Shown here: one piece after another, positions 10,676 through 19,796 of the stretch
How positions within the stretch are numbered: the first letter of the stretch is position 1
How the letters are laid out: every line of letters begins with the position of its first letter
The notes under the pieces: generated by a model
The model's input: the letters and a program-made list of their open reading frames with translations, nothing else
Told to the model about the DNA's origin: nothing
The model's database searches: none
Program-made: the position numbers and the translations under genes
Source of the DNA: Rahnella bonaserana
Lineage (GTDB): Bacteria; Pseudomonadota; Gammaproteobacteria; Enterobacterales; Enterobacteriaceae
Length of the DNA: 64,000 bases
Assembly: GCF_019049675.1 (NCBI RefSeq)
Contig: NZ_JAFMOW010000064.1
Location: 248,001 to 312,000 of the forward strand
Direction: 5' to 3'

Positions 10676-10796
10676 GCTCCCTTCCTGCGAAGGGAGGGTT
10701 GGGGTATTAAGGTCAGCCGATAACGTTGAAATTCACTTACGCTTTCTTTTCGTCATTAATACCCCCTCCCGGCCTCCCACTTCGCAGGGGGAGGAG
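10676..10796. repeat. Palindromic repeat element, copy 1
   Basis: Two long GC-rich arms in inverted orientation (10676-10708 and 10758-10796) share the core CTGCGAAG followed by a GGGAGG-type run and enclose about 49 AT-rich bases. A second copy with the same arms is at 27101-27224. The element resembles small non-coding palindromic or MITE-like repeats; it does not match the ERIC consensus as I remember it. Confidence 0.7.
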
Positions 10797-10805
10797 CACT
10801 GCGAA

Positions 10806-10841
10806 ACTCCCTGTCAGCCCATGCCGGGCAGGAGAGGGAGT
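10806..10841 (-). terminator. Hairpin directly after the ABC transporter operon
   Basis: ACTCCCT (10806-10812) pairs with AGGGAGT (10835-10841), with an inner GCCC/GGGC stem. It begins just past the ATPase stop codon on the minus strand. The trailing T run is only three bases, so termination may be weak. Confidence 0.5.
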
Positions 10842-10842
10842 A

Positions 10843-12432
10843 TTAATTAGCAAACATTTCTTCCAGCCAGCCGGCGCGCATTTCAGGTACAGAGTGCAGC
10901 AATTCACGGGTGTAATCGTCCAGCGGTTCGGCAAGTGTGCAGCCGACCGGGCCCTGCCGCACAATCACGCCTTGTTTTAGCACCGCGACTTCATCGGCGA
11001 CTTCCCGCACCACCTGCAAGTCATGGGTGATGAACAGGTAAGAGATGCCGGTGTCTTGCTGGATCTGGCGCAGTAAAGCCAGCACATCGCGGGCGACTAA
11101 CGGGTCAAGTGCCGAGGTGGGCTCATCACAAACGATAACTTTGGGTTCAGCCGCCAGTGCCCGCGCGATACAAACGCGCTGTTTCTGACCGCCGGAAAGC
11201 GCATCCGGAAAACGCTCCGCCAGTTCAGCATTAAGCCCGACTTGCGCCAGCAAGGCTTTCACCCGCGCCTCACGCTCACTGCGGTTCAGAGTGGTAAAAC
11301 ACGCCAGCACGCGCGAAATCTGGCCGCCGATACGCTCTTTCGGGTTAAGCGCCGTATCAGGGATCTGATGGATCATCTGCACATCGCGCAATTGCACGCG
11401 GCTGCGCTGACGCAGCCCGGCGGGCAGCAAGGTCTGCTCAAGGCTGACATCTCCCGACTCCGGCACCAGTAATCCGCAAATCACTTTACCGAGCGTCGAT
11501 TTGCCAGATCCCGATTCACCAATTACTGCCAGCGTCCGGCCACGCGGCAAAGTGAGTGAAATGTTTTGCAGCACCGGCTGCGCGTGATAGCGCGCGCTGA
11601 CATTACTGATCGTCAGCATCAGCGGCGCATCGCCGGTTTGCGGTGTTTTGGTCTTGCCCTTCGCCTGTAACAGGCGGCGGGTGTAATCCTGCTGCGGCTC
11701 AGCCAGCAGTTGTGCCGTCGGCGCGTGCTCCACCATTTTGCCGTGCTGTAATACCATAATGTGATGGCTTATCTGCGCGACCACCGCCAGATCATGGCTG
11801 ATATAAATCGCCGCCACGCCGGAAAGGCGAATAACATCGCTGATAGCCTTCAGTACGCCGAGTTGCGTGGTGACATCCAGAGCCGTCGTCGGCTCATCGA
11901 AAATCAGCAGTTCCGGCCCCGCGCAAAGTGCCATCGCAATCATCGCCCGCTGTAGCTGGCCGCCGGAAACCTGATGCGGATAGCGCTGATAAAACTGCTG
12001 CGGATCCGGCAATCCGAGCTGTTCAAATAACTCAATCGCCCTCGCCTGCGCCTGCTGGCGGTTAAAAACGTTGTGTTTCAGCGCCGCTTCAATTACCTGC
12101 TCGCCGAGCGTCATCGCCGGATTAAACGCCGCACCGGCAGATTGCGCCACATACGCAATTTGCCTGCCGCGCACCTGACGCAGCTGGCGGTTAGAAAGCT
12201 GCGTCAGCTCCTGCCCGCTGAAGGCAATTTTGCCTGACTGAATGCGCATCCCCTGACGGCAATGCCCGAGGATCGCCAGTCCGATGGTCGATTTGCCCGC
12301 GCCCGATTCACCAATCAGTCCGAGCACTTCACCGCGTCTGACGGTAAAAGAGACCTTATCCACCAGAGTGCGCGGATTTTTACCCTGCGAAACCACACAC
12401 AAGTTTTCAACGTTCAGTAACGGTTCATTCAT
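10843..12432 (-). CDS. Peptide-type ABC transporter, fused double ATPase
   Basis: A 529-residue protein with two complete ABC nucleotide-binding domains in tandem, equivalent to a DppD-DppF fusion. The first has Walker A GESGAGKST near residue 40, signature VSGGQLQRAMIA and Walker B LLIFDEPTTALD. The second has GESGSGKST near residue 309, LSGGQKQRVCIA and VIVCDEPTSALD. Both are intact, so both sites should bind ATP. Its ATG overlaps the stop of the DppC-like permease gene (ATGA), and it is the last gene of the mmuM operon. Fused ATPases of this layout power import of oligopeptides, glutathione, nickel or similar solutes. Confidence 0.9.
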   Translation of the reverse strand: MNEPLLNVENLCVVSQGKNPRTLVDKVSFTVRRGEVLGLIGESGAGKSTIGLAILGHCRQGMRIQSGKIAFSGQELTQLSNRQLRQVRGRQIAYVAQSAGAAFNPAMTLGEQVIEAALKHNVFNRQQAQARAIELFEQLGLPDPQQFYQRYPHQVSGGQLQRAMIAMALCAGPELLIFDEPTTALDVTTQLGVLKAISDVIRLSGVAAIYISHDLAVVAQISHHIMVLQHGKMVEHAPTAQLLAEPQQDYTRRLLQAKGKTKTPQTGDAPLMLTISNVSARYHAQPVLQNISLTLPRGRTLAVIGESGSGKSTLGKVICGLLVPESGDVSLEQTLLPAGLRQRSRVQLRDVQMIHQIPDTALNPKERIGGQISRVLACFTTLNRSEREARVKALLAQVGLNAELAERFPDALSGGQKQRVCIARALAAEPKVIVCDEPTSALDPLVARDVLALLRQIQQDTGISYLFITHDLQVVREVADEVAVLKQGVIVRQGPVGCTLAEPLDDYTRELLHSVPEMRAGWLEEMFAN

Positions 12433-13244
12433 GCTTTTTTCCCCCAGACGCGACGCTGACCGCTCATCAGCCAGTCGGCCACCGCGTTGACCGCCAGCGC
12501 CAGCACGGCAATCGCGCCGCCAGGGATGAGTGCCGCCCAGACGCCAAACAGAATGCCGTCCTTGTTATCCCGTGCCAGTCCGCCCCAGTCAGCAGTCGGT
12601 GGCTGGACGCCTAAACCGAGGAAAGACAGGGCGGAAAGGAACAGCAAAATGAAGATAAAACGCAGGCCGAATTCGGCAATTAACGTCTGTAAAGCATTCG
12701 GTAAAATGACCCGCCAGAGGATCCAGCCAAGGCTTTCGCCGCGTAAACGCGCCACATCGACAAACTCCATCACGCCGATATCCACCGCGAGAGAGCGTGC
12801 CACACGCAGTACGCGGGTGGATTCCAGCAGGCCGAGCACCAGCGTCAGCACCAGAATGGTTTTGGGTAACACAGCCAGCACGATCAGCGCCAGGATCAGC
12901 GTCGGGATCGCCATGACGATATCGTTGCAGCGGGAAATCACCTGATCCAGCCAGCCACCGCGCAGTCCGGCGATAAAGCCCAGCGTACAGCCGACGATAA
13001 ACGCCACCAGCGCCGCCAGCGCGGTCACGCCTAGGGAAACGCGGGTGCCCCAGATCAGCCGGGAAAGCAGGTCACGGCCGAGATTATCAGTGCCCAGAAG
13101 AGAGCCGGGCCCTGGTAAATCCCACGACATGCCGAGCGTTTGATCCGGCGCATGAGGTGCCAGCCACGGAGCAAAAATGGCGATAACAATAAACAGACTC
13201 AGCACCAGCAGGCCGAGAATCGAAGCAGGTTTTAAAGCAGGCAT
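12429..13244 (-). CDS. Peptide-type ABC transporter permease (DppC-like)
   Basis: A 271-residue inner-membrane permease with about six helices. The N-terminal helix and the following LAPHAPDQTLGMSWDLPGPG...LLGTDNLGRDLLSRLIWGTR are the standard start of the DppC/OppC family. The EAA loop that contacts the ATPase is seen at EFVDVARLRGESLGWILWRV. It is translated 18 bases after the DppB-like gene and overlaps the ATPase gene by four bases. Together the two permeases form the transmembrane channel. Confidence 0.9.
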   Translation of the reverse strand: MPALKPASILGLLVLSLFIVIAIFAPWLAPHAPDQTLGMSWDLPGPGSLLGTDNLGRDLLSRLIWGTRVSLGVTALAALVAFIVGCTLGFIAGLRGGWLDQVISRCNDIVMAIPTLILALIVLAVLPKTILVLTLVLGLLESTRVLRVARSLAVDIGVMEFVDVARLRGESLGWILWRVILPNALQTLIAEFGLRFIFILLFLSALSFLGLGVQPPTADWGGLARDNKDGILFGVWAALIPGGAIAVLALAVNAVADWLMSGQRRVWGKKA

Positions 13245-13262
13245 GACAACTATTCCTAAGAT

Positions 13263-14282
13263 TCAGCGGTTGTGGCGTAAACGCGGATTTGAGATCAGCG
13301 CCATCACATCCGCCAGCAAATTCAGCAGGATATAAATACCGGCCAGTAACAGCGCGCAGTCCTGCATCACCGGAATATCACGCTTGCTGATGCTGTCGAC
13401 CATGTATTGTCCGAGTCCCGGATACACAAACACGTTCTCGACAATCACCACACCGACCATCAGATACGCCAGATTAATCGCCACGACGTTAATAATCGGC
13501 CCGATAGCATTGGGTAAAACGTGACGCCATAAAATGCGCGACGGAGACAGCCCTTTCAGCAGCGCGGTATCGACATACGCCGAACTTTGCGCGGCAATCA
13601 GTGCAGCGCGGGTCATGTTGCTCATATGCCCGAGGATCGCCAGCACCAGCGTGGCGCACGGCAGGGAGATCGCAGAAAGTTTGGCCATCAGCGGCATATC
13701 TGCAGTGATACTGCTGTTGCTTGGTGCCCACGCCAGCGTGATGGCAAAAATCAGGATCAGCAGATAACCGGAGAAAAACTCCGGTAACGCGACCGTCGCG
13801 CGGGTGATCGCGTTGAGCAGCGTATCGATAACACTGCCGTGATAGCGCACTGAGATAAACCCGATCAGCAGCGCCAGAGGAACCGCAATCGCGGCGGTGC
13901 ATCCGGCCAGAAACAGCGTATTACCCAGACGGGTAAACAGCGGGCCGCTGATAGCTTCACGGGTAGAAAAACTGGTGCCGAAATCACCGTGCAGCACGCC
14001 AGACAACCAGCTCAGATACCGGCTGACGGCGGGTTTATCCAGCCCAAGCTGGAGATTCAGTTCACGAATGGCATCCGGCGTCGCACTCTGGCCCAGAATG
14101 GCCGTCGCAGCATTGCCCGGCAGCAGTTGCACACCGGCAAAAATCAGCACCGAGACAGCGAGCACCACCAGCACGCCATAAAACAGGCGCACCAGTACCA
14201 TGCTCAGAAGGCCGGAATGAGGTTGCGAAAAACGGCCCGCAGGCCGTTGAGTCGCTTTCTGTTGTGCAGATAAGTCAGACAT
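13263..14282 (-). CDS. Peptide-type ABC transporter permease (DppB-like)
   Basis: A 339-residue inner-membrane permease. The frame is open to 14336, but that would overlap the binding-protein gene by 41 bases. The start at 14282 (MSDLSAQQK) leaves a 13-base gap and removes a charged, family-atypical extension. The sequence has the DppB-type first helix (VRLFYGVLVVLAVSVLIFAG), the GLDKPAVSRYLSWLSGVLHG segment and the EAA loop AYVDTALLKGLSPSRILWRH. It pairs with the DppC-like permease encoded next. A long hydrophilic N-terminal tail before the first helix is unusual for the family but remains after the start correction. Confidence 0.88.
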   Translation of the reverse strand: MSDLSAQQKATQRPAGRFSQPHSGLLSMVLVRLFYGVLVVLAVSVLIFAGVQLLPGNAATAILGQSATPDAIRELNLQLGLDKPAVSRYLSWLSGVLHGDFGTSFSTREAISGPLFTRLGNTLFLAGCTAAIAVPLALLIGFISVRYHGSVIDTLLNAITRATVALPEFFSGYLLILIFAITLAWAPSNSSITADMPLMAKLSAISLPCATLVLAILGHMSNMTRAALIAAQSSAYVDTALLKGLSPSRILWRHVLPNAIGPIINVVAINLAYLMVGVVIVENVFVYPGLGQYMVDSISKRDIPVMQDCALLLAGIYILLNLLADVMALISNPRLRHNR

Positions 14283-14295
14283 GTTTTTACCCGGT

Positions 14296-15840
14296 TCAGC
14301 CTTCGATCCAGACTTTTTCCGCCGCGCGGTTGCCACTCAGCGGCATCCCCGGAACGGAAGTAAACCCTTTGATTTTGGAGGAACATCCGTCGAGAGCGTC
14401 GGCATACAGCGGAATGATTTCGCTGCCCTGATCGACCAGCATCACCTGAATATCGTGATAAATCTGCCTGCGGCGCGCTTCGTCCGGTTCACCGCGTGCG
14501 GCTTTCACCATCGCATCGAACTCTGGCACATGCCACGCCGATTCGTTCCACGAGGACTGGCTGGTGAATACCAGTGAAAGCAGTGCATCGGCAGTGGGAC
14601 GGTTCGCCCAGTTAGACGAAACAAAGGCTTTCTTCTGCCAGATGTCATTCCAGAACGCATCGTCCGGCACGCGTACTACATTCAGGTTAATGCCTGCTTT
14701 GGCCGCGGATTGCTGATAAATCTGACCGGCATCAACGGCACCGGGGAAACCGGCATCCGCCACATTCAGCGTCAGCGGACCGCTGAAACCAGACTTCTTC
14801 CAGTGGAATTGCGCTTTTTCAGGGTCGTACGGACGCTGCGGAATGTCTTTCGCGAAGTAACGGTTCGACGGGAAGATCGGGTTATCGTTGGCCACGCTGG
14901 CGTAACCGCCGAGCACGGTGTCGATAATTTTCTGACGGTCGATGGCGTATTTCAGCGCCAGACGTCCATCCACATTATCGAACGGCGCGAGATTCGACAG
15001 CCCCGGGAAGGTGTAAATCATGCTGTCTTTAGCACGCACCAGTTTCAGATTCGGCATACGCTCGATGCGGCTGACAATGCGCGGATTCACGCGGTTAATC
15101 AGTTGCGCCGATCCGCTGACCAGCGCGGCCACGCGGGCAGTAGAGTCGTTCATTGCCAGCGTTTCGACCGAATCCACATGACCACGTTCACTGTTCCAGT
15201 AGTTCGGATTGCGTTTGGTCAGCGTGGTGACACCCGGCTGGAATTTCTCCAGGATAAAGGCGCCGGTACCGATACCTTTATCAAAGCTTTCGTTTTCAGC
15301 GGTAATGGCGAAATGCACGGCGCTCAGCAGCCAGACGAATTCGACGTCCGGCGCGGTGAGTTTGATCGTCACTTCATGTTCACCGGTGGCTTCAATGGAA
15401 CTGACCGGATCCAGATACCCTTTCACCGGCGAAGTGGATTTCTCGCCACGATGGTGATTGAGGGAATACACCACGTCTTTCGCGCCCAGAGAACGACCGT
15501 CATGGAACTGCACGCCCTGACGGATTTTCAGCACCCAGGTTTTGCTGCTATCAGTGGAAGCCCACGACTCGGCCAGCGACGGCGCGAGTTTAGCGTTTTC
15601 GTCGATTTCCACCAGATTGTTAAACATCTGCGAGCCGACGAAATACATGTAAGTTTCGAACCAGAACGCCGGATCCAGACGGTCAGTGCTTGAGGCGTTA
15701 TCCACGCCGACGACCAGATGGCCGCCCTTTTTCGGTTTATCTGCCTGCGCAGCAAAAGCATTCCCCAGCCACAGAGAATGCGTTGCCGCTGCAACGGTAA
15801 GTGCCCCCGCACTTTTAATAAACGAACGACGATCAATCAT
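14296..15840 (-). CDS. ABC transporter solute-binding protein, SBP_bac_5 family, Tat-type signal
   Basis: A 514-residue periplasmic binding protein. The N-terminus MIDRRSFIKSAGALTVAAA carries a twin-arginine motif (RRSFIK) and a signal cut near NAFAAQ. Tat export is unusual for this family, most of which use Sec. The body shows the family pattern RLDPAFWFETYMYFVGSQMFNNLVEID, LKIRQGVQFHDGRSLGAKDVVYSL and the C-terminal PLYADALDGCSSKIKGF. Members bind peptides, nickel chelates or other compounds. Linkage to mmuM and the MetJ-like site point to a methionine-related ligand such as S-methylmethionine, but nothing in the sequence proves this. Confidence 0.88.
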   Translation of the reverse strand: MIDRRSFIKSAGALTVAAATHSLWLGNAFAAQADKPKKGGHLVVGVDNASSTDRLDPAFWFETYMYFVGSQMFNNLVEIDENAKLAPSLAESWASTDSSKTWVLKIRQGVQFHDGRSLGAKDVVYSLNHHRGEKSTSPVKGYLDPVSSIEATGEHEVTIKLTAPDVEFVWLLSAVHFAITAENESFDKGIGTGAFILEKFQPGVTTLTKRNPNYWNSERGHVDSVETLAMNDSTARVAALVSGSAQLINRVNPRIVSRIERMPNLKLVRAKDSMIYTFPGLSNLAPFDNVDGRLALKYAIDRQKIIDTVLGGYASVANDNPIFPSNRYFAKDIPQRPYDPEKAQFHWKKSGFSGPLTLNVADAGFPGAVDAGQIYQQSAAKAGINLNVVRVPDDAFWNDIWQKKAFVSSNWANRPTADALLSLVFTSQSSWNESAWHVPEFDAMVKAARGEPDEARRRQIYHDIQVMLVDQGSEIIPLYADALDGCSSKIKGFTSVPGMPLSGNRAAEKVWIEG

Positions 15841-15905
15841 GTGTTTCCCCTGTCTCCGAAGGATCCCTTCAGAATAAAAAATGTGACTTCTTCTTTTTAT
15901 GGACG

Positions 15906-16808
15906 TTATTTAACGAAGGCCTGTTTCAGCGCCGCAATGTGTTCCGGCCCGATGCCGCAGCAACCGCCAACCATCGTCGCGCCCTGCGCCACCCAGTCTT
16001 TGGCGAAATCCAGGTATCCGGCAGGATCGGTATCCTGACGCATTTTGCTCAGCCCTTCGTTGGCACCGCGGGTGTTATCGGAAGGTTCAAAGGCATTGGC
16101 ATACACACCGATATCAAGCGCCGATCCCTGCGCGGTCAGTGCAGCGCGTGCGGTTTTCACCGCCGTCGCCATCACTTCCGGACGGCTGCAGTTGAACAGC
16201 ACCGCACCGGCGGATATCCGCAGCGCAGCATTCACCGCCTCAGCAACGGATTCGCCGGAACGCAGCAGCGCGTTGCCCTGCGGGTCGAGATTGTCCTGCA
16301 AAGTGAAGGACAGCCACAGCGGACGCGGGTCATCGCCCAGCACATCACGCACCGCTTCAACTTCCGCCACAGAACTCTGCGTTTCTGCCAGCCAGACATC
16401 GACGTTACCGGTCAGGTTATCCACCAGCACCTGAAGTAATTTTTTAGCCGCCACAGGTTCGAACAGATCCGGGCGATAAGAACCCAGAACCGGAGGAAGC
16501 GAACCCGCAACAAGCACCTTGGCCGGAGCCGCATCTGCCGCTTCGCGCGCCAGTTTTCCGGAAAGTGCGATCAGCGCCGCGCCCTGCTCAGCAAAAACAC
16601 CCTCCCCGACGTGGAACGGCACGACGGCGTAGCTGTTGGTGGTGATCACCTGAGAACCGGCAGCGATAAAGGCATCATGAGCAGCACGCACAAACTGCGG
16701 AGCCTCCATCAGCGCCAGCGCAGACCATTCTGGTTGACGAAAAGGAGCGCCCATCCGGGCCAGTTCGCGACCCATGCCGCCATCGAGGATTTTAATGTTA
16801 CTGAACAT
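15906..16808 (-). CDS. mmuM: Homocysteine S-methyltransferase
   Basis: A 300-residue zinc enzyme. It transfers a methyl group from S-methylmethionine (or S-adenosylmethionine) to homocysteine, giving methionine. The N-terminal ILDGGMGRELARMGAPF is the family start. The three zinc cysteines are visible: one in VLFNCSRPEVM and two in MVGGCCGIGPEHI. In E. coli mmuM is paired with the permease mmuP; here it leads an operon with a peptide-type ABC importer 65 bases downstream. A tandem MetJ-box-like sequence lies 81 bases upstream of the ATG. Confidence 0.93.
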   Translation of the reverse strand: MFSNIKILDGGMGRELARMGAPFRQPEWSALALMEAPQFVRAAHDAFIAAGSQVITTNSYAVVPFHVGEGVFAEQGAALIALSGKLAREAADAAPAKVLVAGSLPPVLGSYRPDLFEPVAAKKLLQVLVDNLTGNVDVWLAETQSSVAEVEAVRDVLGDDPRPLWLSFTLQDNLDPQGNALLRSGESVAEAVNAALRISAGAVLFNCSRPEVMATAVKTARAALTAQGSALDIGVYANAFEPSDNTRGANEGLSKMRQDTDPAGYLDFAKDWVAQGATMVGGCCGIGPEHIAALKQAFVK

Positions 16809-16888
16809 TGTGTCACCACCATCGTATTTTTCTTAGCCGAATCAATCGTTAACACGGCAGGTGATGACACTCTACAAAACGAACGTTT

Positions 16889-16904
16889 AGATGTCTAGAT
16901 TTCT
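16889..16904 (-). promoter_or_regulatory. Tandem MetJ-box-like operator upstream of mmuM
   Basis: Two adjacent eight-base units, AGATGTCT and AGATTTCT, match the met-box consensus AGACGTCT at 7/8 and 6/8. MetJ binds arrays of at least two such boxes. Position before mmuM makes methionine repression of the operon likely. Confidence 0.65.
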
Positions 16905-16940
16905 TAATGGCTAAAATATGGATTTTTAATTGCAAATTGT

Positions 16941-17340
16941 TCTCACCTGGCGGTGAGGGCTGGATCGAGGATATTTCGGGTTCTTACTCGCCGTGAGGGC
17001 TGGATCGAGAATATTTCGGTTTCTTAACAACGGTTATCACGTAGCCTTTCGTGCCGAAACCGACCAAGAGGGAAAAGTGCTTTTTCCCTCTTGGATCTCC
17101 CTTCGCTTTTTCAACAGGCGCTAACGCTCGCTGGCTATGTTTCAGGTAGCGCAGTGACAGGCTGGAAATCTTGCCGCTGCGCGGTGCCTTCTCTCGGTCT
17201 TCGAGCCATAGGTCTCGAAGCCGCTCCGTTCAGCAAGATTTCTGAATCGCCCGCACGATCTTAAATTCAACATCAAGTCGGTGTGGGCCGACGCCCACGG
17301 TCTTGATTTTAAGGCCAGTGTTGGCGGCCAACCCACGCAC
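16941..17340 (+). repeat. Structured direct repeat upstream of fhuE, copy 1
   Basis: About 400 bases without a credible gene, repeated in the same orientation at 19797-20402 on the other side of fhuE. It starts with two tandem units of GTGAGGGCTGGATCGAG plus ATATTTCGG. A 13-bp hairpin follows (17064-17094), then a stretch containing CTCGCTGGCTATGTTTCAG, a 7-bp hairpin (17199-17220), the shared CAGCAAGATTTCTGAATCGC, and a GTGGGC/GCCCAC hairpin (17283-17298). Stems differ between the copies but keep pairing. Confidence 0.85.
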
Positions 17341-17382
17341 CCTCTCCCCGCGCCTGTAATATTTATTTACAGCAGTAAACCC

Positions 17383-17403
17383 AATGCGTATTATTCTCAT
17401 TCG
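17383..17403 (+). promoter_or_regulatory. Candidate Fur box of fhuE
   Basis: AATGCGTATTATTCTCATTCG resembles a degenerate Fur site built from NATWAT hexamers, about 140 bases before the chosen fhuE start. FhuE is Fur-controlled in E. coli. Confidence 0.55.
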
Positions 17404-17544
17404 CTTTATTAACCATGACCATTTTATCTTGTCCAGCCCTTGTTCCGGGGGATTCTGGCGGGGTTTGCTCATGCAGATAAAGCCGAATTCATACAAAAAT
17501 GCAGTGGCTTAAAAAATAATAAAATAACCGCGTGGAGAATAGTT

Positions 17545-19767
17545 ATGTTCGATTTTTCAGGGAATTATGTCGTCAGGAGTGTTAAGGAAAACCCTCAAAA
17601 TAATTCAGGAAAGACACTTTCACTTTCCGTCCTCGCCCTTCTGATTTCATCTTCACTGCATAGTGCTTATGCAGCCGAAGCCAGCGCAAAAAACACCCCT
17701 GAAGACACTGTGGTCGTCACCGGTCAGAACGACACCAGCGCTGCAGATACCGCAGCGACCGATTACAGTGTTCCGGTCACCACCGCGGGCACCAAAATGG
17801 CGCTGACTGCACGCGATATCCCGCAGTCCGTCAGTATTATCAGCACACAACGTATGCAGGATCAGCAGCTTCAGTCACTGGGTGATGTGCTGCGAAATAC
17901 CACCGGGATCCAGGAAAGTGTCTCTGACCTTGACCGCCGCACCTATTACGCGCGCGGTTTTCTGATCGACAACTACATGGTTGATAATATCCCGACCACC
18001 TTTGACCCACGCTGGGATATTGGTGATTCCCAGTCCGACACGGCCATTTATGATCGTATCGAAGTTGTCCGTGGCGCGACCGGCCTGATGACCGGTCCGG
18101 GGAATCCGTCAGCGTCCGTCAACCAGGTGCGTAAACATGCCGACAGTAAAGAGTTTACCGGCAATGTTTCCGCCAATTACGGCAGCTGGAACAAACAACG
18201 CTATGTGGCGGATTTATCAACCCCGCTGAATGAATCCGGCAGCGTGCGCGGCCGTCTTGTCACCGGTTATCAGGATAAAAACAGCTACGTTGAACGTTAC
18301 GGCGCGACCAAAAAATTCGTATATGCCACCGTGGATGCTGACCTGGCCGATTCCACCCTGCTTTCGGCGGGCTACGAATTCCAGCAAACCAACACCGACA
18401 GCCCGACCTGGGGCGGCATGCCGCGCTGGTATCTGGACGGCAGCAAAACCGACTATCGCCGTGGTTTTAACTCGGCACCGGACTGGGCTTACAGCGATAA
18501 AGAAACCACCAAACTGTTCACCACCCTGAAACAGTCTTTCGACAACGGCTGGCAGGCGACCCTGAACGGCACGCATACCGAATCGCACATCGACTCTAAG
18601 ATGATGTATATCGACGGGACATTCGATAAAACCACCGGCGTCGGTGAATCGGCCTATGCCGGATATCCGGTCGTTGCGGGTACCGGCTATAACACCGGTA
18701 AGCGTAAAGTCGATGGCGTGGATGCCTTTGCCAGCGGTCCGTACCAGCTGTTTGGCCGTCAGCACGAAATGATGACCGGCGTGAGCTACAGCAAACAACA
18801 GAACACCTATTACAGCTCCTTCGCCAATATTTCCACTGAAGAGCTGGGCAACTTTAATGATTTCAACGGGCAGTTCCCTGAAACGGACTGGAACCCGCGT
18901 TCTCTGGCCGAAGACGACACGATTCGTCAAAAGTCAGCCTATGTTGCGACACGTCTTTCACTGGCCGATCCGCTGCATCTGATCGTCGGGGCGCGTTACA
19001 CCAACTGGAACTCGCACACGCTGACCGATCAGATTGAGAAGAACAACATCACGCCATATGCCGGTCTGGTGTTTGACATTAACGATACCTGGTCGACCTA
19101 CGCGAGCTACACCTCGGTGTTCCAGCCGCAAACCTACCGTGATATCAGCGGCGCGTATCTTTCCCCGGTTATCGGTAAAAACTATGAAGCCGGGGTTAAA
19201 TCTGACTGGTTTAACAGCCGCCTGACGGCTTCAGTTTCCATCTTCCGCGCAGAACTGGACAACGTTGCGCAGAGTACCGGCCGAACAATCCCGGGCTCGA
19301 CCGATACGGCGTATGAAGGGAAAGACGGCACCGTCAGCCGTGGCGTGGAATTTGAAGTGAACGGCGCACTGACCGATAACTGGCAGATGACGTTCGGCGG
19401 CACCCGATACATTGCAGAAGATGAAAACGGTGATGCGGTTAACCCGCAACTGCCGCGCACCCAGCTGAAATTGTTCTCCAGCTACCGTCTGCCGATGTTG
19501 CAGGATCTGACCGTCGGCGGTGGCGTGAACTGGCAGACTCACGTCTGGCAGGATGTCCCTGGCCCGAGCGGTAACGGTACCCGTTATGCAGAACAAGGCA
19601 GCTATGCGCTGGTCAACCTGTTCAGCCGCTATCAGGTTACGAAACAGCTGGCCGTGCAGGGCAACATCAACAACCTGTTCGACAAGGAATATGACACCAG
19701 CGTGAACCAGTATGTGGTCTATGGCGAGCCGCGGAATGTGTCGGTGACGGCGAGCTATAGTTTCTGA
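17545..19767 (+). CDS. fhuE: Ferric coprogen / rhodotorulic acid TonB-dependent receptor
   Basis: A 740-residue outer-membrane siderophore receptor. The frame is open from 17440, but the start at 17545 follows GGAGA by six bases and puts a normal signal (LSLSVLALLISSSLHSAYA) near the N-terminus. The TonB box is DTVVVTG. The plug continues AGTKMALTARDIPQSVSIIS and RIEVVRGATGLMTGPGNPSA, and the barrel ends in the terminal aromatic residue of TASYSF. Long stretches match E. coli FhuE as I remember it, for example SPTWGGMPRW, TPYAGLVFDINDTWSTYASY and the NNLFDK motif. It imports hydroxamate siderophores made by other microbes. It stands alone between two direct repeats, with a Fur-like site upstream. 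Confidence 0.93.
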   Translation: MFDFSGNYVVRSVKENPQNNSGKTLSLSVLALLISSSLHSAYAAEASAKNTPEDTVVVTGQNDTSAADTAATDYSVPVTTAGTKMALTARDIPQSVSIISTQRMQDQQLQSLGDVLRNTTGIQESVSDLDRRTYYARGFLIDNYMVDNIPTTFDPRWDIGDSQSDTAIYDRIEVVRGATGLMTGPGNPSASVNQVRKHADSKEFTGNVSANYGSWNKQRYVADLSTPLNESGSVRGRLVTGYQDKNSYVERYGATKKFVYATVDADLADSTLLSAGYEFQQTNTDSPTWGGMPRWYLDGSKTDYRRGFNSAPDWAYSDKETTKLFTTLKQSFDNGWQATLNGTHTESHIDSKMMYIDGTFDKTTGVGESAYAGYPVVAGTGYNTGKRKVDGVDAFASGPYQLFGRQHEMMTGVSYSKQQNTYYSSFANISTEELGNFNDFNGQFPETDWNPRSLAEDDTIRQKSAYVATRLSLADPLHLIVGARYTNWNSHTLTDQIEKNNITPYAGLVFDINDTWSTYASYTSVFQPQTYRDISGAYLSPVIGKNYEAGVKSDWFNSRLTASVSIFRAELDNVAQSTGRTIPGSTDTAYEGKDGTVSRGVEFEVNGALTDNWQMTFGGTRYIAEDENGDAVNPQLPRTQLKLFSSYRLPMLQDLTVGGGVNWQTHVWQDVPGPSGNGTRYAEQGSYALVNLFSRYQVTKQLAVQGNINNLFDKEYDTSVNQYVVYGEPRNVSVTASYSF

Positions 19768-19796
19768 TTTGCTGAGGCCGCAGCAATTGCGGCTTA

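Noticed and set aside
16941-17340. Short frames such as 17142-17336 as genes
   Set aside because: They fall in the repeat and correspond to hairpin sequence; the two repeat copies do not preserve the frame.
18217-18930. 237-codon frame antisense to fhuE
   Set aside because: Lies wholly inside fhuE and reads as its reverse complement; no independent start signals.
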